The notes below the pieces were generated by a model, which had not been told where the DNA came from, ran no database searches, and saw only the letters and a list, made by a program, of their open reading frames with translations. 64,000 bases of DNA from Streptomyces sp. SLBN-118 (GTDB lineage: Bacteria; Actinomycetota; Actinomycetes; Streptomycetales; Streptomycetaceae), in NCBI RefSeq assembly GCF_006715635.1, contig NZ_VFNP01000001.1, forward strand, positions 2,914,001 through 2,978,000, written 5' to 3'. Positions 20,087-28,654 of this stretch are shown piece after piece. Positions within the stretch are counted from its first letter, which is position 1. The number at the start of each line of letters is the position of its first letter. Both the position numbers and the translations under genes were made by a program.

Positions 20087-20278
20087 ATGACCAGGAAAGT
20101 CGCCGATTGCCGCAAGTTCCCGAGCGTCATGGACTGCTCGCTCACCATCTCGGGTGAGGAAGAAGAAGTCGTACGGACCACCGCCGAGCACGCCGTCTCC
20201 GTCCACGGGCACGTGGACAGCCTGGAGCTGCGCGCGGAGATCCGTGAAGCGCTCGAGGACGAGAAGGTCACCGCGTGA
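20087..20278 (+). CDS. DUF1059 protein
   Basis: 63-aa soluble protein matching DUF1059: MTRKVADCRKFPSVMDCSLT at the N-terminus with its two conserved cysteines, then HAVSVHGH. Length is typical. Function is unknown. A good ribosome site (CCAGGAGG) precedes the ATG, and a strong hairpin follows. Confidence 0.88.
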   Translation: MTRKVADCRKFPSVMDCSLTISGEEEEVVRTTAEHAVSVHGHVDSLELRAEIREALEDEKVTA

Positions 20279-20306
20279 CGCCTGCCGCCTGACGCATGAT
20301 GTCCTG

Positions 20307-20337
20307 GCCGGACGGGCTGATACGAAGCCCGTCCGGC
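20307..20337. terminator. 11-bp hairpin between DUF1059 gene and metB
   Basis: GCCGGACGGGC (20307-20317) and exact complement (20327-20337) with a 9-base loop, between convergent genes. Confidence 0.75.
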
Positions 20338-20345
20338 GATTGCGG

Positions 20346-20402
20346 CCGTCGGTCCGGCCGGTTACCGTCGGTCCGGCCGGTTACCGTCGGTCCGGCCGGC
20401 GA
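20346..20402. repeat. Three tandem copies of a 19-bp unit
   Basis: The unit CCGTCGGTCCGGCCGGTTA occurs at 20346, 20365 and 20384 (last copy ends CGA in place of TTA). It ends 10 bases from the metB stop codon. Confidence 0.85.
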
Positions 20403-20411
20403 CCGCTCGAT

Positions 20412-21566
20412 TCAGCCCAGCGCCTGCTGAAGATCCGCCAGCAGATCGTCGGCCGACTCGATTCCCACCGAAACGCGCACCAGGTCCGCCGGCACCTCCA
20501 GCGCGGAACCCGCCACCGAGGCGTGCGTCATCCGCCCCGGGTGCTCGATCAGCGACTCGACACCGCCCAGCGACTCGCCCAGCGTGAACAGCTTCGCCCG
20601 GTTGCAGACCTCCACCGCCGCCTCCTCGCCGCCCTGGACGCGGAAGGAGACCATGCCGCCGAAGTGCTTCATCTGCTTGGCTGCGATCTCGTGCCCCGGG
20701 TGGTCCACCAGGCCCGGGTAGAGGACCTGGGTGACCTTGGGGTGGCGGGTGAGCATCTCGGCGACCTGGGCGGCGTTCTCGCTGTGCCGGTCCATCCGGA
20801 CGGGCAGCGTCTTGATGCCGCGCAGCACCAGCCACGCGTCGAACGGGCCCGCCACGGCGCCCATCGCGTTCTGGTGGTACGCCAGTTCCTCGCCGACGGC
20901 CGCGTCCGCCGCGATCAGCGCACCGCCGACGACGTCCGAGTGCCCACCCATGTACTTGGTCAGCGAGTGCACGACGATGTCCGCGCCGAGCGCGATCGGC
21001 TGCTGGAGATAGGGGCTCGCGAATGTGTTGTCCACGACGAGCCGAGCGCCCGCGCCCCGCGCGATCTCGGCGACCGCAGCGATGTCGGTGATGCCGAGGA
21101 GCGGGTTGGACGGGGTCTCGACCCAGATCACCTTGGTCTTGGGGGTGAGTGCCGCCCGTACCGACGCCGGGTCGGAGGTGTTGGCCACCGACCACTCGAC
21201 GCCCCACCGGGAGACGACCTTGGCGAAGAGCCGGAAGGTGCCGCCGTAGGCGTCGTTCGGGATCACCACATGGTCTCCCGGCTCCAGCAGCGTACGCAGC
21301 AGGCAGTCCTCCGCCGCGAGTCCTGAGGCGAAGGCGAGCCCGCGCCGGCCTCCCTCCAGCGCCGCGAGGTTCTCCTCCAGCGCCGTACGCGTCGGGTTGG
21401 CGCTGCGGCTGTACTCGTAGCCGCCGCGCAGTCCGCCCACACCGTCCTGCTTGTAGGTGGACACCTGGTAGATGGGCGGGACGACCGCGCCCGTCAGCGG
21501 GTCTGCCGTGTTGCCCGCATGGATGGCGCGGGTCTCGAAGCTGTGCAAGCTGTGCTGGTCGCTCAT
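20412..21566 (-). CDS. metB: Cystathionine gamma-synthase / gamma-lyase family
   Basis: 384-aa PLP enzyme of the Cys/Met metabolism family (fold type I). The PLP lysine is about Lys204 in HSLTKYMGGHSD; YEYSRSANPTRTALE and the VESLIEHPGRMTH segment are family hallmarks. The typical actinobacterial annotation is cystathionine gamma-synthase, joining an activated homoserine with cysteine in the methionine route or trans-sulfuration. Synthase and lyase are hard to separate by sequence. ATG at 21566 lies 143 bp from the divergent gene at 21710. Confidence 0.92.
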   Translation of the reverse strand: MSDQHSLHSFETRAIHAGNTADPLTGAVVPPIYQVSTYKQDGVGGLRGGYEYSRSANPTRTALEENLAALEGGRRGLAFASGLAAEDCLLRTLLEPGDHVVIPNDAYGGTFRLFAKVVSRWGVEWSVANTSDPASVRAALTPKTKVIWVETPSNPLLGITDIAAVAEIARGAGARLVVDNTFASPYLQQPIALGADIVVHSLTKYMGGHSDVVGGALIAADAAVGEELAYHQNAMGAVAGPFDAWLVLRGIKTLPVRMDRHSENAAQVAEMLTRHPKVTQVLYPGLVDHPGHEIAAKQMKHFGGMVSFRVQGGEEAAVEVCNRAKLFTLGESLGGVESLIEHPGRMTHASVAGSALEVPADLVRVSVGIESADDLLADLQQALG

Positions 21567-21709
21567 GAGGCCCGAGCGTAGTCGCGCCGGAGCGCCGGAG
21601 CGACGGCGCGGCCCGGCTCCGAACGCTGTCCGGTACGGACCCGTCAGCGGGGCCCGGACCAGCCCGACCGGCCCGACGGCGCCGAGGTGCCGTCCGGGAC
21701 AATGGGCCC

Positions 21710-22813
21710 ATGGAGATTCTCTGGTTCCTGATCGCGCTGTGCATGCTGACCGCGGTCATCGGCCCCTTCGTGCTGCGCCGGCGCTCCGGCATCCGGCAGG
21801 TCGCGCCCGGCTCGCCCGACGCCGCCGACCCCGACACGTACGGATTCGTACGCCAGGAGGAGCTGGACATCCGCCTGCCGGGACCGGACCAGGACCTCCT
21901 GGACGTACTCGACGTCGTCCAGCGCACCCAGGACTGGCGGGCCGCCTCCCAGCTGCTCGCCGGCACCCCGAAGGAGGGCGAGGTGCGCTGGCAGCGCGTG
22001 CAGGCCTTCGCCGGAGCCGCGTCGGTGGAGCTTCAGCAGCAGCCGGGCGTGGGTGGCGCGTGGCTGCGCGCCTGGCGGCTGGACTCCCCCAAGGACGCGG
22101 GCGGCGCACAGGTGCACGCGGAGTTCCTGGTGCAGCAGGCGTGGCGGACGTCGACCGCGGGGACCGACGAGTTCCGGATCATCCTGGAGGAGGCCCGCAC
22201 GGTCTGCGGCGAGGCGGCCCTGCTCTCGCCCGGCGACCCCATTCCCTGCATCGTCGAACTCGCCGTAGGCCGTGGACTGGGCTACTCCCACGAGCAGTTC
22301 GACCAGGTGTGGGCGAAGGTCATCGACCGCGCGCCCGAGCACATGGGAGCGCATCTGGCCGCGCTGCACTACTGGTGCGAGAAGTGGCACGGCTCCCGCG
22401 AAGAGGCGGACCACTTCGCGACGACGGCAGCGGCCCGCGCCCCGCAGGGCTCGCTGCTGGCAGCACTGCCGCTGTTCGCGGTGTACGAGCACCTGCCCGA
22501 GGTCAATCTCGTGCAGAGCTTCTACCGGAGCGAGGTTGTCACCAAGGCGATCGAGGGCGCGCTGTTCGCGGTGCACGCGGCCCGTCCCGACGACCCGATG
22601 CTCGCGCACGTACGGCATCTGCTGGTCCTCTTCCTCGTACGGTCGGAGAGGTGGGCGGAGGCGATGAACCAGCTGGTGCACGTCGACGGCCACGTCGGCG
22701 CGCTGCCGTGGACGCTCGGCGGGGACCCGGCGGCGGACTACACGGTGTACCGGAACCTGGCGGTGGCGGGTTACGAGGCGAACGGCGGGAGTCCGGCGAC
22801 GCTGCCGCACTGA
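21710..22813 (+). CDS. Membrane-anchored TPR-like hypothetical protein
   Basis: 367 aa. One N-terminal transmembrane segment (MEILWFLIALCMLTAVIGPF) with a basic anchor RRRSG, then a helical soluble domain rich in Ala/Glu/Trp that looks like repeated helix pairs (for example LLDVLDVVQRTQDWRAASQL and GAHLAALHYWCEKWHGSREE). I do not recognise a named family. It lies between metB and msrA, and may share transcription with msrA, which begins 100 bp downstream. Confidence 0.78.
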   Translation: MEILWFLIALCMLTAVIGPFVLRRRSGIRQVAPGSPDAADPDTYGFVRQEELDIRLPGPDQDLLDVLDVVQRTQDWRAASQLLAGTPKEGEVRWQRVQAFAGAASVELQQQPGVGGAWLRAWRLDSPKDAGGAQVHAEFLVQQAWRTSTAGTDEFRIILEEARTVCGEAALLSPGDPIPCIVELAVGRGLGYSHEQFDQVWAKVIDRAPEHMGAHLAALHYWCEKWHGSREEADHFATTAAARAPQGSLLAALPLFAVYEHLPEVNLVQSFYRSEVVTKAIEGALFAVHAARPDDPMLAHVRHLLVLFLVRSERWAEAMNQLVHVDGHVGALPWTLGGDPAADYTVYRNLAVAGYEANGGSPATLPH

Positions 22814-22912
22814 TCGGGTGGGTGTGCGCGTGCCCGTTGGGCGCGCGGCGCTGGGAATTCCGGCGCCCCGCCGGTCGTTCTCACTGGTGTCGCCGCCTCA
22901 AGGAGAGCCCGC

Positions 22913-23572
22913 ATGTTCCTGTCCCGCCGCACCCCCGAGCTCCCCACCCCCGACCAGGCCCTCCGCGGCCGCCCCGAGCCCGAATTCACCGTCCCCGCCC
23001 GCCACACGGTCCTGGGCAACCCGCTCCTGGGCCCGTACCCCGAGGGCCTTGAGGTCGCGGACTTCGGCATGGGCTGTTTCTGGGGCGCGGAGCGCAAGTT
23101 CTGGCAGACGGAGGGCGTCTGGACGACGCTGGTCGGCTACCAGGGCGGCCACACCCCGAACCCCACCTACGACGAGACCTGCACGGGCCTGACGGGCCAC
23201 ACCGAAGCGGTGCGGGTCGTCTTCGACCCGAAGGTCGTCTCGTACGAGTCGCTGCTGAAACTGTTCTGGGAGTCCCACGACCCGACGCAGGGCTTCCGCC
23301 AGGGCAATGACCGGGGCACGCAGTACCGCTCGGCGATCTACACCCACTCGGCCGCCCAGGCAGAGGCTGCGGCGTCGTCGCGCGAGGCGTACCAGCGAGT
23401 CCTGACGGGCTCGGGATACGGCACGATCACGACGGAACTGCTGCCGGCGGAGGGACGCCCGTTCTACCCGGCTGAGGCATATCACCAGCAGTACTTGGAC
23501 AAGAACCCGGCGGGGTACTGCGGGATCGGCGGGACGGGGGTTTCGTGTCCGATCGGTGTCGCGAAGGCCTAA
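22913..23572 (+). CDS. msrA: Peptide-methionine (S)-S-oxide reductase
   Basis: 219-aa MsrA repairing methionine sulfoxide. The catalytic Cys55 is in [11 protein letters not shown]; the resolving cysteines are in the C-terminal [12 protein letters not shown]. Intervening [19 protein letters not shown] and [10 protein letters not shown] are family signatures. The gene marks the left edge of the accessory region: fragments resembling its last 75-90 bases recur at 24.72 and 29.49 kb in the same orientation. Confidence 0.96.
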   Translation: MFLSRRTPELPTPDQALRGRPEPEFTVPARHTVLGNPLLGPYPEGLEVADFGMGCFWGAERKFWQTEGVWTTLVGYQGGHTPNPTYDETCTGLTGHTEAVRVVFDPKVVSYESLLKLFWESHDPTQGFRQGNDRGTQYRSAIYTHSAAQAEAAASSREAYQRVLTGSGYGTITTELLPAEGRPFYPAEAYHQQYLDKNPAGYCGIGGTGVSCPIGVAKA

Positions 23573-23652
23573 GGCTGACGTTACCGGGGGGTGGCCGCGC
23601 CCAGCGTCTCCGATCTCCGCCGCGCCTGATAGGCGTAGAAGTTGAAGCCCTT

Positions 23653-24309
23653 TTAGTTGGCATCGCAGCCAATGCCATCACCGTCGCGATCGAGGTCGTG
23701 GGGGTCGTCGGGGCCGACCCAAACGGGTCCGGGAAGGTCAGAGCAGTCGACGTCCGGAATGCCTGCGGGAGGTCCGGGGGGATAAGACTCTGACGTCGGG
23801 CCGGCCACCGGACTTATGTCTGCGTCGACAATGACCCCGTCTCTGACCGTATAAGTGCCTGCGAAGGACCTTACGGTCCCGTCCGTCTGCAGGGCATCGA
23901 GCGTGACCGTCACGGTGCCGCCGCGGACACCGACGATGTGAACGGTGTCCCAGCTGGTCTCGGCAAACCCTGACCGAAAGGCCGAGTAGGAGCCGCCGAG
24001 ACTCCTTCCCCCGAGGTCCCACGCACGTCGGTAGTCGCGCGCGTTGATGGCCGCGAAGTAGTCCTCGACGGTGGAAGCGGCGTCACGAGTGGGACTTACG
24101 GTCCGCTTCCGCGACGTGGGCGAGAGAGTTACGGTCGGCTTCGGCGACGCGGGAGAGGGCGGCTGCACAGTGACGGTCCGGGTGCTGGTGACCGTCGGAC
24201 CCGGTTTATCCGGACCCTCCCCACCCGAGGAACCACAGCCACTGACCCCTCCCACCGCCACTGTCCCTGCCAGGAGAAAGGCGAATCCCGCGGAGAGAGT
24301 ACGGCTCAT
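23653..24309 (-). CDS. Lipoprotein with C-terminal Excalibur domain
   Basis: 218 aa. Signal sequence with lipobox VSGC (Cys at about residue 27), then a Thr/Pro-rich linker (TVTSTRTVTVQPPSPASPKP), a compact alpha/beta domain of about 85 residues resembling SnoaL/NTF2-like folds (VEDYFAAINARDYRRAWDLG), and a C-terminal Excalibur calcium-binding motif (DVDCSDLPG to DLDRDGDGIGCD). ATG at 24309 has GAGGTGA just upstream. It is transcribed toward msrA. Role at the cell surface is unknown. Confidence 0.88.
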   Translation of the reverse strand: MSRTLSAGFAFLLAGTVAVGGVSGCGSSGGEGPDKPGPTVTSTRTVTVQPPSPASPKPTVTLSPTSRKRTVSPTRDAASTVEDYFAAINARDYRRAWDLGGRSLGGSYSAFRSGFAETSWDTVHIVGVRGGTVTVTLDALQTDGTVRSFAGTYTVRDGVIVDADISPVAGPTSESYPPGPPAGIPDVDCSDLPGPVWVGPDDPHDLDRDGDGIGCDAN

Positions 24310-24448
24310 GGCATCACCTCGGGGAGGCGGATTACGCGCTGCCTCAAGTGTGCGTCGCCCGACTCGGCGACGCCTTCTGGACCGCCCATAGCCCGCGCCG
24401 CCCACTCACTGACATGGTGGCCGCGATCCGACTCCACTGTCGAAACGA

Positions 24449-24663
24449 GTCAAGTTTCCCCTCGCGGACTTTCAACCGGAAGGCTTCGCCGCAGCGGTAT
24501 TTGAATGGACCGAGAAGGAGTTCGGCCTGACTTCCTACCCGGTGGAAGCAGCGTTCGATCACCGCGCCAATCGATAGGTCTACACCTGGTGGTCGAGGCA
24601 CCAGCAGTTCATCCACCACCCGTATGACGGCGGCGCAGACGTCGTCCTCACGACAACCGCAGA
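24449..24663 (+). pseudogene. Relic of an unidentified protein (DUF3885-like C-terminus)
   Basis: One frame reads EWTEKEFGLTSYPVEAAFDH, is broken by TAG at 24575, and then continues in the same frame as VYTWWSRHQQFIHHPYDGGA. The HPYDGGADVVL ending recalls DUF3885-type proteins. No start codon or ribosome site is visible. It looks like the eroded C-terminus of a gene; family assignment is weak. Confidence 0.35.
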
Positions 24664-24708
24664 GCGAGACCGGTGCGCGGCCGACACACCGACTGGCTCC
24701 CCGGCAAC

Positions 24709-24800
24709 ACAGCGGGGCTGTGACACCAGCAGTACCTTTCGGACACCCAGAACCCGAACGGGCACTGCGGGATCGCCAGGACGGGAGTCGAGCTCAGTAC
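24709..24800 (+). pseudogene. Relic of an msrA 3' end
   Basis: After an in-frame TGA, the sequence encodes HQQYLSDTQNPNGHCGIART, matching [20 protein letters not shown] of the intact MsrA at 23.5 kb with one extra codon. It lies in the same orientation, about 1.2 kb downstream of msrA. Nothing upstream of it resembles the rest of MsrA. Confidence 0.7.
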
Positions 24801-24858
24801 CCGTTCGAGACGAACTGGGGGCCACCACGGAATCCGTGGCGGTGAAGCCCTCGCAATC

Positions 24859-25632
24859 TCAAGGACCGTCCTCTCCCGGGATGGCGCGATCCCGGGCAGT
24901 CTCGGTACGAGTGCGTTCGTATTCCGCCGGGTCGAGAATCTCCCATGCGGCCTGGCCGATGGCCAGAACCCCGCGGGCCGGCAGGGGCACGTCACCGATG
25001 CGCGGGTTCTCCCTCAGCTGGACCGGGCGCCCGAGGTCGACGCCGTCGAATGTGGCCTGCGAGTCGTCGACGAAGTACATCCGCTGTGGCATGAGCGTTC
25101 CGGTGTGACCGCTTGGCATCGTGCCGGACAGCTGGAGATCCCCCATTCCCAGCGCACGGGCCAGGCGCTCGCGAGCCCGCACAAGGAGTTGCGGGCGCCA
25201 GGTGGCGAGCGGCAGCGCCCCACTGATGCTATTGAGGAGATCGATGAGACGTGTCGCGGAGGCGGTGAGGGTCCAGTCCAGGGACGGGGAATCCATCGTC
25301 ACCCGCAAGGTGGCAGGGCCCGTCCACGTGAGCTCGATCCGGGCATAACCGGTGTGGTCGCAGGCAGCGCCGTAGTACCTGGGGCATGCGGTGTCCAATC
25401 GGGACCCGTCGACATGAATCGACCAGCTGCCGTTCGGGTCGCGATGCCACAACGTGCGGTAGGGACTGAAGCAGTTCTCCGGAAAGACGCGCAGAGCGAG
25501 GACGTGACCGGAATCGAAGGGCAGTCCGAAGACACCCCAGCCCTTGACGTATTCGTGATCGGGCCATGGCGCCCGGCCCCGCAGGGGCGGGTTGTCGGAC
25601 AGTGCGGAGGAAAGGTCGAGCATCTCCATCAC
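24859..25632 (-). CDS. Hypothetical protein, beta-rich
   Basis: 257 aa with no signal peptide or membrane helix. Beta-strand-rich stretches such as GHVLALRVFPENCFSPYRTL and GSWSIHVDGSRLDTACPRYY suggest a lipocalin-like or AttH-like barrel, and the C-terminus contains LPARGVLAIGQAAWEILDPA. I do not recognise the family. Alternative starts exist a few residues in (MEML, MLDL). Codon usage and GC are normal for the host. Flanked by an msrA relic and a DUF1023 relic. Confidence 0.7.
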   Translation of the reverse strand: MMEMLDLSSALSDNPPLRGRAPWPDHEYVKGWGVFGLPFDSGHVLALRVFPENCFSPYRTLWHRDPNGSWSIHVDGSRLDTACPRYYGAACDHTGYARIELTWTGPATLRVTMDSPSLDWTLTASATRLIDLLNSISGALPLATWRPQLLVRARERLARALGMGDLQLSGTMPSGHTGTLMPQRMYFVDDSQATFDGVDLGRPVQLRENPRIGDVPLPARGVLAIGQAAWEILDPAEYERTRTETARDRAIPGEDGP

Positions 25633-25996
25633 CCCGGCGAGGTTGGCCTGTGCCCCAGGTCAAGGGTAAGGGTCCACGACCGGATCCGCTCGGGTTGCCA
25701 CCGGCGCGGCAACGTCAGAGCAGCCGTGTTTCTGCTCGGACTGCACGGGCCCGATACACGCGCCTGTGGGTGGCCGGCGGCCGCGGGACCCGCATGTGGC
25801 GCCGCCCGGCGGACAGACAACGGTCGGCCGGGCGGCGCTGTCGAGAGCACCGCCATCGGTCACGTCGGCTCTCGACGGCATGCCGATTGATCACGTCACG
25901 GCGCACCGCGTCGGGCGACGACCGGCTCTGCGGCGCATCGCGCTTCCAACAGTCACTGTGGCCGCCGGTATCGACGTCCACGCGGCGCCCACCCCT
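25633..25996. other. Intergenic stretch with a gene relic near its right end
   Basis: No supportable gene in 364 bp. The only structure seen is the DUF1023 3'-end relic at 25938-25986, which abuts the 3' end of the LCP gene. Confidence 0.6.
25938..25986 (-). pseudogene. Relic of the 3' end of a DUF1023 hydrolase gene
   Basis: About 48 bp match positions 37219-37267 inside the intact DUF1023 gene with roughly six mismatches. On the minus strand it encodes VDVDTGGHSDCWKRDA, against MDVDTSGHSDYWKRDS in the intact protein. It starts 11 bp beyond the LCP stop codon, and the rest of the gene is absent. Confidence 0.8.
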
Positions 25997-27172
25997 TCAG
26001 CCGTGGACCGTCACCGGAAGGTCCGCGCGCAGTTCGGCGAAGAGCCGGGCCGACTTCTCCTTGTCCCAGACGATGGCGCTGCCCTTGGATGTTGCCAGGC
26101 CGGTGGTTGCGACGGGGACGTTGAGCTGTTTCCCATTGCCCGCGGACACCGTGCGCATCGCCTTGAACAGATGGGTCAGCTGGGGCAGTCCGGTGGACTT
26201 GTCCACGATGAGGGTGCCCAGGCCCGCGTCGGCCGTGCCGAACACGGCGGACGGGCTGAACAGGACGTCCCGGGACGCGGCCTTCGTGGCCAGGGCGGCC
26301 AGGAACTTCCGCTGGTTCCGGGAGCGGCCGAGGTCGCCCTCCTTCTCCTGGTGGCGCTGGCGTACGAAGGCCAGCGCATCGCGGCCCTCCAGGGTGTGAC
26401 AGCCCTTGGTGAGGTCGAGCCCGGACTTCTCGTCGACGATGCGCCGGTCCACGCACATGCGCACGCCGCCGACCGCGTCCACGATGCCGACGAAGCCGGC
26501 GAAACCGATCTCCGTGTAGTGGTCTATGCGCAGGCCGGTGTTCGACTCGACGGTGCGGACGAGGAGTTCGGAGCCGCCGAGGGAGAACGCCGCGTTGAGT
26601 TTGTTCTTCTCCCGTTTGTGGTGAATGCCGGTATTCGGGTCGACGTAGGCGGGGAGGGTGACCCAGGAGTCGCGCGGCAGGCTGGTCAGGGTAGCGCCGT
26701 GGGCGCCGGTGTGCAGCACCATCATCGAGTCGGTGCGACGGCCCTCGGAGCCGATCGACGAGCCGGTGTGCAGGTCCTTGGATTGCTGCTCGCTCAGACC
26801 GTCGCGGCTGTCGGAGCCCACGATCAGGTAGTTGGTGCCCTTGCCGGGGGCGGGCCGGTCCGGCAGCGCGGACAGGTCGACATCGCTGTCGAGGCGGGAG
26901 TCCGCCCACACGTAGGTGCTCGCGCCGCCGAGCACGCCCAGCAGGACCAGCAGGACCAGCACGCGCAGAACGCGACGGAAGCGCGAGCGCAGCCTCGGCC
27001 GGCGATCGCTGCGCTTGTATCCGCCGCCGGCCGGCGGCCCGTCCGGTGTCGGCTCGTACGGGTCGTACGACGTCGGCTCGTACCGCTTGTAGGGCGTCGG
27101 CGCGTACGCGTCGTACGGGTCCTCGCGACCGAGGGGCATCGGGGTAAGCGGGCTGGAATTCAGGGTCGTCAC
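25997..27172 (-). CDS. LCP (LytR-CpsA-Psr) family glycopolymer transferase
   Basis: 391 aa. A cytosolic Tyr/Pro-rich tail (EDPYDAYAPTPYKRYEPTSY onward, about 40 residues) precedes one transmembrane helix (VLRVLVLLVLLGVLGGASTYVW) and an extracellular LCP domain with RTDSMMVL, LPRDSWVTLP, KLNAAFSLGG and ALAFVRQRHQEKEGDLGRSR. LCP enzymes transfer undecaprenyl-linked glycopolymers to peptidoglycan or similar acceptors. GTG at 27172 overlaps the stop of the glycosyltransferase gene (GTGA), so the two are coupled. A role in attaching that enzyme's product is inferred. Confidence 0.9.
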   Translation of the reverse strand: MTTLNSSPLTPMPLGREDPYDAYAPTPYKRYEPTSYDPYEPTPDGPPAGGGYKRSDRRPRLRSRFRRVLRVLVLLVLLGVLGGASTYVWADSRLDSDVDLSALPDRPAPGKGTNYLIVGSDSRDGLSEQQSKDLHTGSSIGSEGRRTDSMMVLHTGAHGATLTSLPRDSWVTLPAYVDPNTGIHHKREKNKLNAAFSLGGSELLVRTVESNTGLRIDHYTEIGFAGFVGIVDAVGGVRMCVDRRIVDEKSGLDLTKGCHTLEGRDALAFVRQRHQEKEGDLGRSRNQRKFLAALATKAASRDVLFSPSAVFGTADAGLGTLIVDKSTGLPQLTHLFKAMRTVSAGNGKQLNVPVATTGLATSKGSAIVWDKEKSARLFAELRADLPVTVHG

Positions 27173-28509
27173 CTCGTAACCGGCAGGCCGCGGCCGTCGG
27201 CCGCCTTGCCGATGTGCTGGGCCGCCGCGGCGGCGGTACCGGAACGGTGCATGCGCTGCCACTTCAACCGGCTGCCGCCCACGAAGGCGACCACCGACTG
27301 GATGACCACGAGATACATCAACTGCCGGTAGACCAGCAGTTGGAAGGGCAGTGCCCACAGAGTGCGCCGACGCTCTCTGTCAAGTCGCAGAGCATACGCC
27401 GCCACGGCCATCTGCACGGCCAGATAACCGATCCACGTCGCCATCGACTTCACCGGCGAGCTGGTGAACAGGGCGCTGTAGAGCATGAAGACGTCGATGA
27501 CCGGCGCGAGCAGCGGCAGCACCACCTGGAAGAGGAAGAGGTACGCCAGGCCGCGCCGCCCGAACCGTCCGGCGGGCCCGACCTCCAGGACGGCCCTGCG
27601 GTGCTTCCACATCGCCTGCAGGGTGCCGTAGCACCAGCGGTAGCGCTGGCGCCACAACTGCCGCAGGGAAGTGGGGACTTCGGTCCAGGCGATGGCGGTC
27701 TCCTCGTACACGACCCGCCAGCCGGCCCGCCACAGCGCCATCGTGAGGTCTGTGTCCTCGGCGAGGGTGTCCTCGCTGAGGCCACCCACGCCCATGAGCG
27801 CGTCGAGCCGGAAGGCGCCGATGGCACCCGGCACGGTCGTCATGCACTCCAGGACCTCGAACATCCGGCGGTCCAGGTTGAACCCGAAGACGTACTCCAG
27901 GTGCTGCCAACGCCCCAGGAGGCGCTTGCGGTTGCCCACCTTGGTGTTGCCGCTGACCGCGCCGACTGCCGGATGGGCGAGCGGCTGGATGAGGCGCTGA
28001 ATGGCGTCTGCCTCGAAGACGGTGTCCGAGTCGACCATCACGACGTACGGGCAACGGGTGCACTTCAGGCCGTGGTTGAGGGCTGCGGCCTTGCCCGCGT
28101 TGGACTGGCACACCACCTGCACGCGCGGGTCGCGCTGGGCGTACTCGTTCGCGATCTCCACGGTGCGGTCCGACGATCCGTCGTCGATCACGATGATCTG
28201 CAGCCGCTGGTGGGTAGAGGCGAGCAGCGAGCGCAGGGTGCCTCCGATCCCGGCCTCCTCGTTGTACGCGGGGACGAGCACGGTCACCGGGTCGCGGATC
28301 TCGCGCAGCCAGGGCGCGCCAGGACGGAACCGCTCCAGGCGTTTGACGTGCGCGCGGGCGAACAGGACCAGAAAGAACAGGCGCAGAAGGCCGAGCCCGG
28401 CGGCGACGGTCAGTACCCAGGTGAGGGCGGCGACGAAGCTGCGGCCCAGCTTATGGAACCAGATGAGCCCGACGCCCAACCAGCGTTCGGGCGCGGCCAC
28501 TTCGGTCAT
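27169..28509 (-). CDS. Processive family 2 membrane glycosyltransferase
   Basis: 446 aa from ATG 28509 (GAGG 9-10 bases upstream); an in-frame ATG at 28656 would add 49 residues. Two hydrophobic stretches near the N-terminus, then a GT-A domain with DDGSSDRTVEIAN, the DSDT motif, EDTDLTMALWRAGW and RQRYRW (the QxxRW-type motif of processive synthases), and three or more C-terminal membrane segments. The layout resembles poly-N-acetylglucosamine, hyaluronan or cellulose synthases; the sugar cannot be told. It overlaps the LCP gene by 4 bp. Confidence 0.9.
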   Translation of the reverse strand: MTEVAAPERWLGVGLIWFHKLGRSFVAALTWVLTVAAGLGLLRLFFLVLFARAHVKRLERFRPGAPWLREIRDPVTVLVPAYNEEAGIGGTLRSLLASTHQRLQIIVIDDGSSDRTVEIANEYAQRDPRVQVVCQSNAGKAAALNHGLKCTRCPYVVMVDSDTVFEADAIQRLIQPLAHPAVGAVSGNTKVGNRKRLLGRWQHLEYVFGFNLDRRMFEVLECMTTVPGAIGAFRLDALMGVGGLSEDTLAEDTDLTMALWRAGWRVVYEETAIAWTEVPTSLRQLWRQRYRWCYGTLQAMWKHRRAVLEVGPAGRFGRRGLAYLFLFQVVLPLLAPVIDVFMLYSALFTSSPVKSMATWIGYLAVQMAVAAYALRLDRERRRTLWALPFQLLVYRQLMYLVVIQSVVAFVGGSRLKWQRMHRSGTAAAAAQHIGKAADGRGLPVTR

Positions 28510-28654
28510 GGCGGACGCCTCGGTGTGGACACCCTCAGAGATCGTGGCGAACCGCCGCGCGTTCGGGTCCGTGAGCAGATTCCCGGTCTCGCGGTACGCG
28601 AGGGAGGTCTGGCTGAACTGGCCCCTGACGTGCTGATGCGCGCTAATACGGCGC

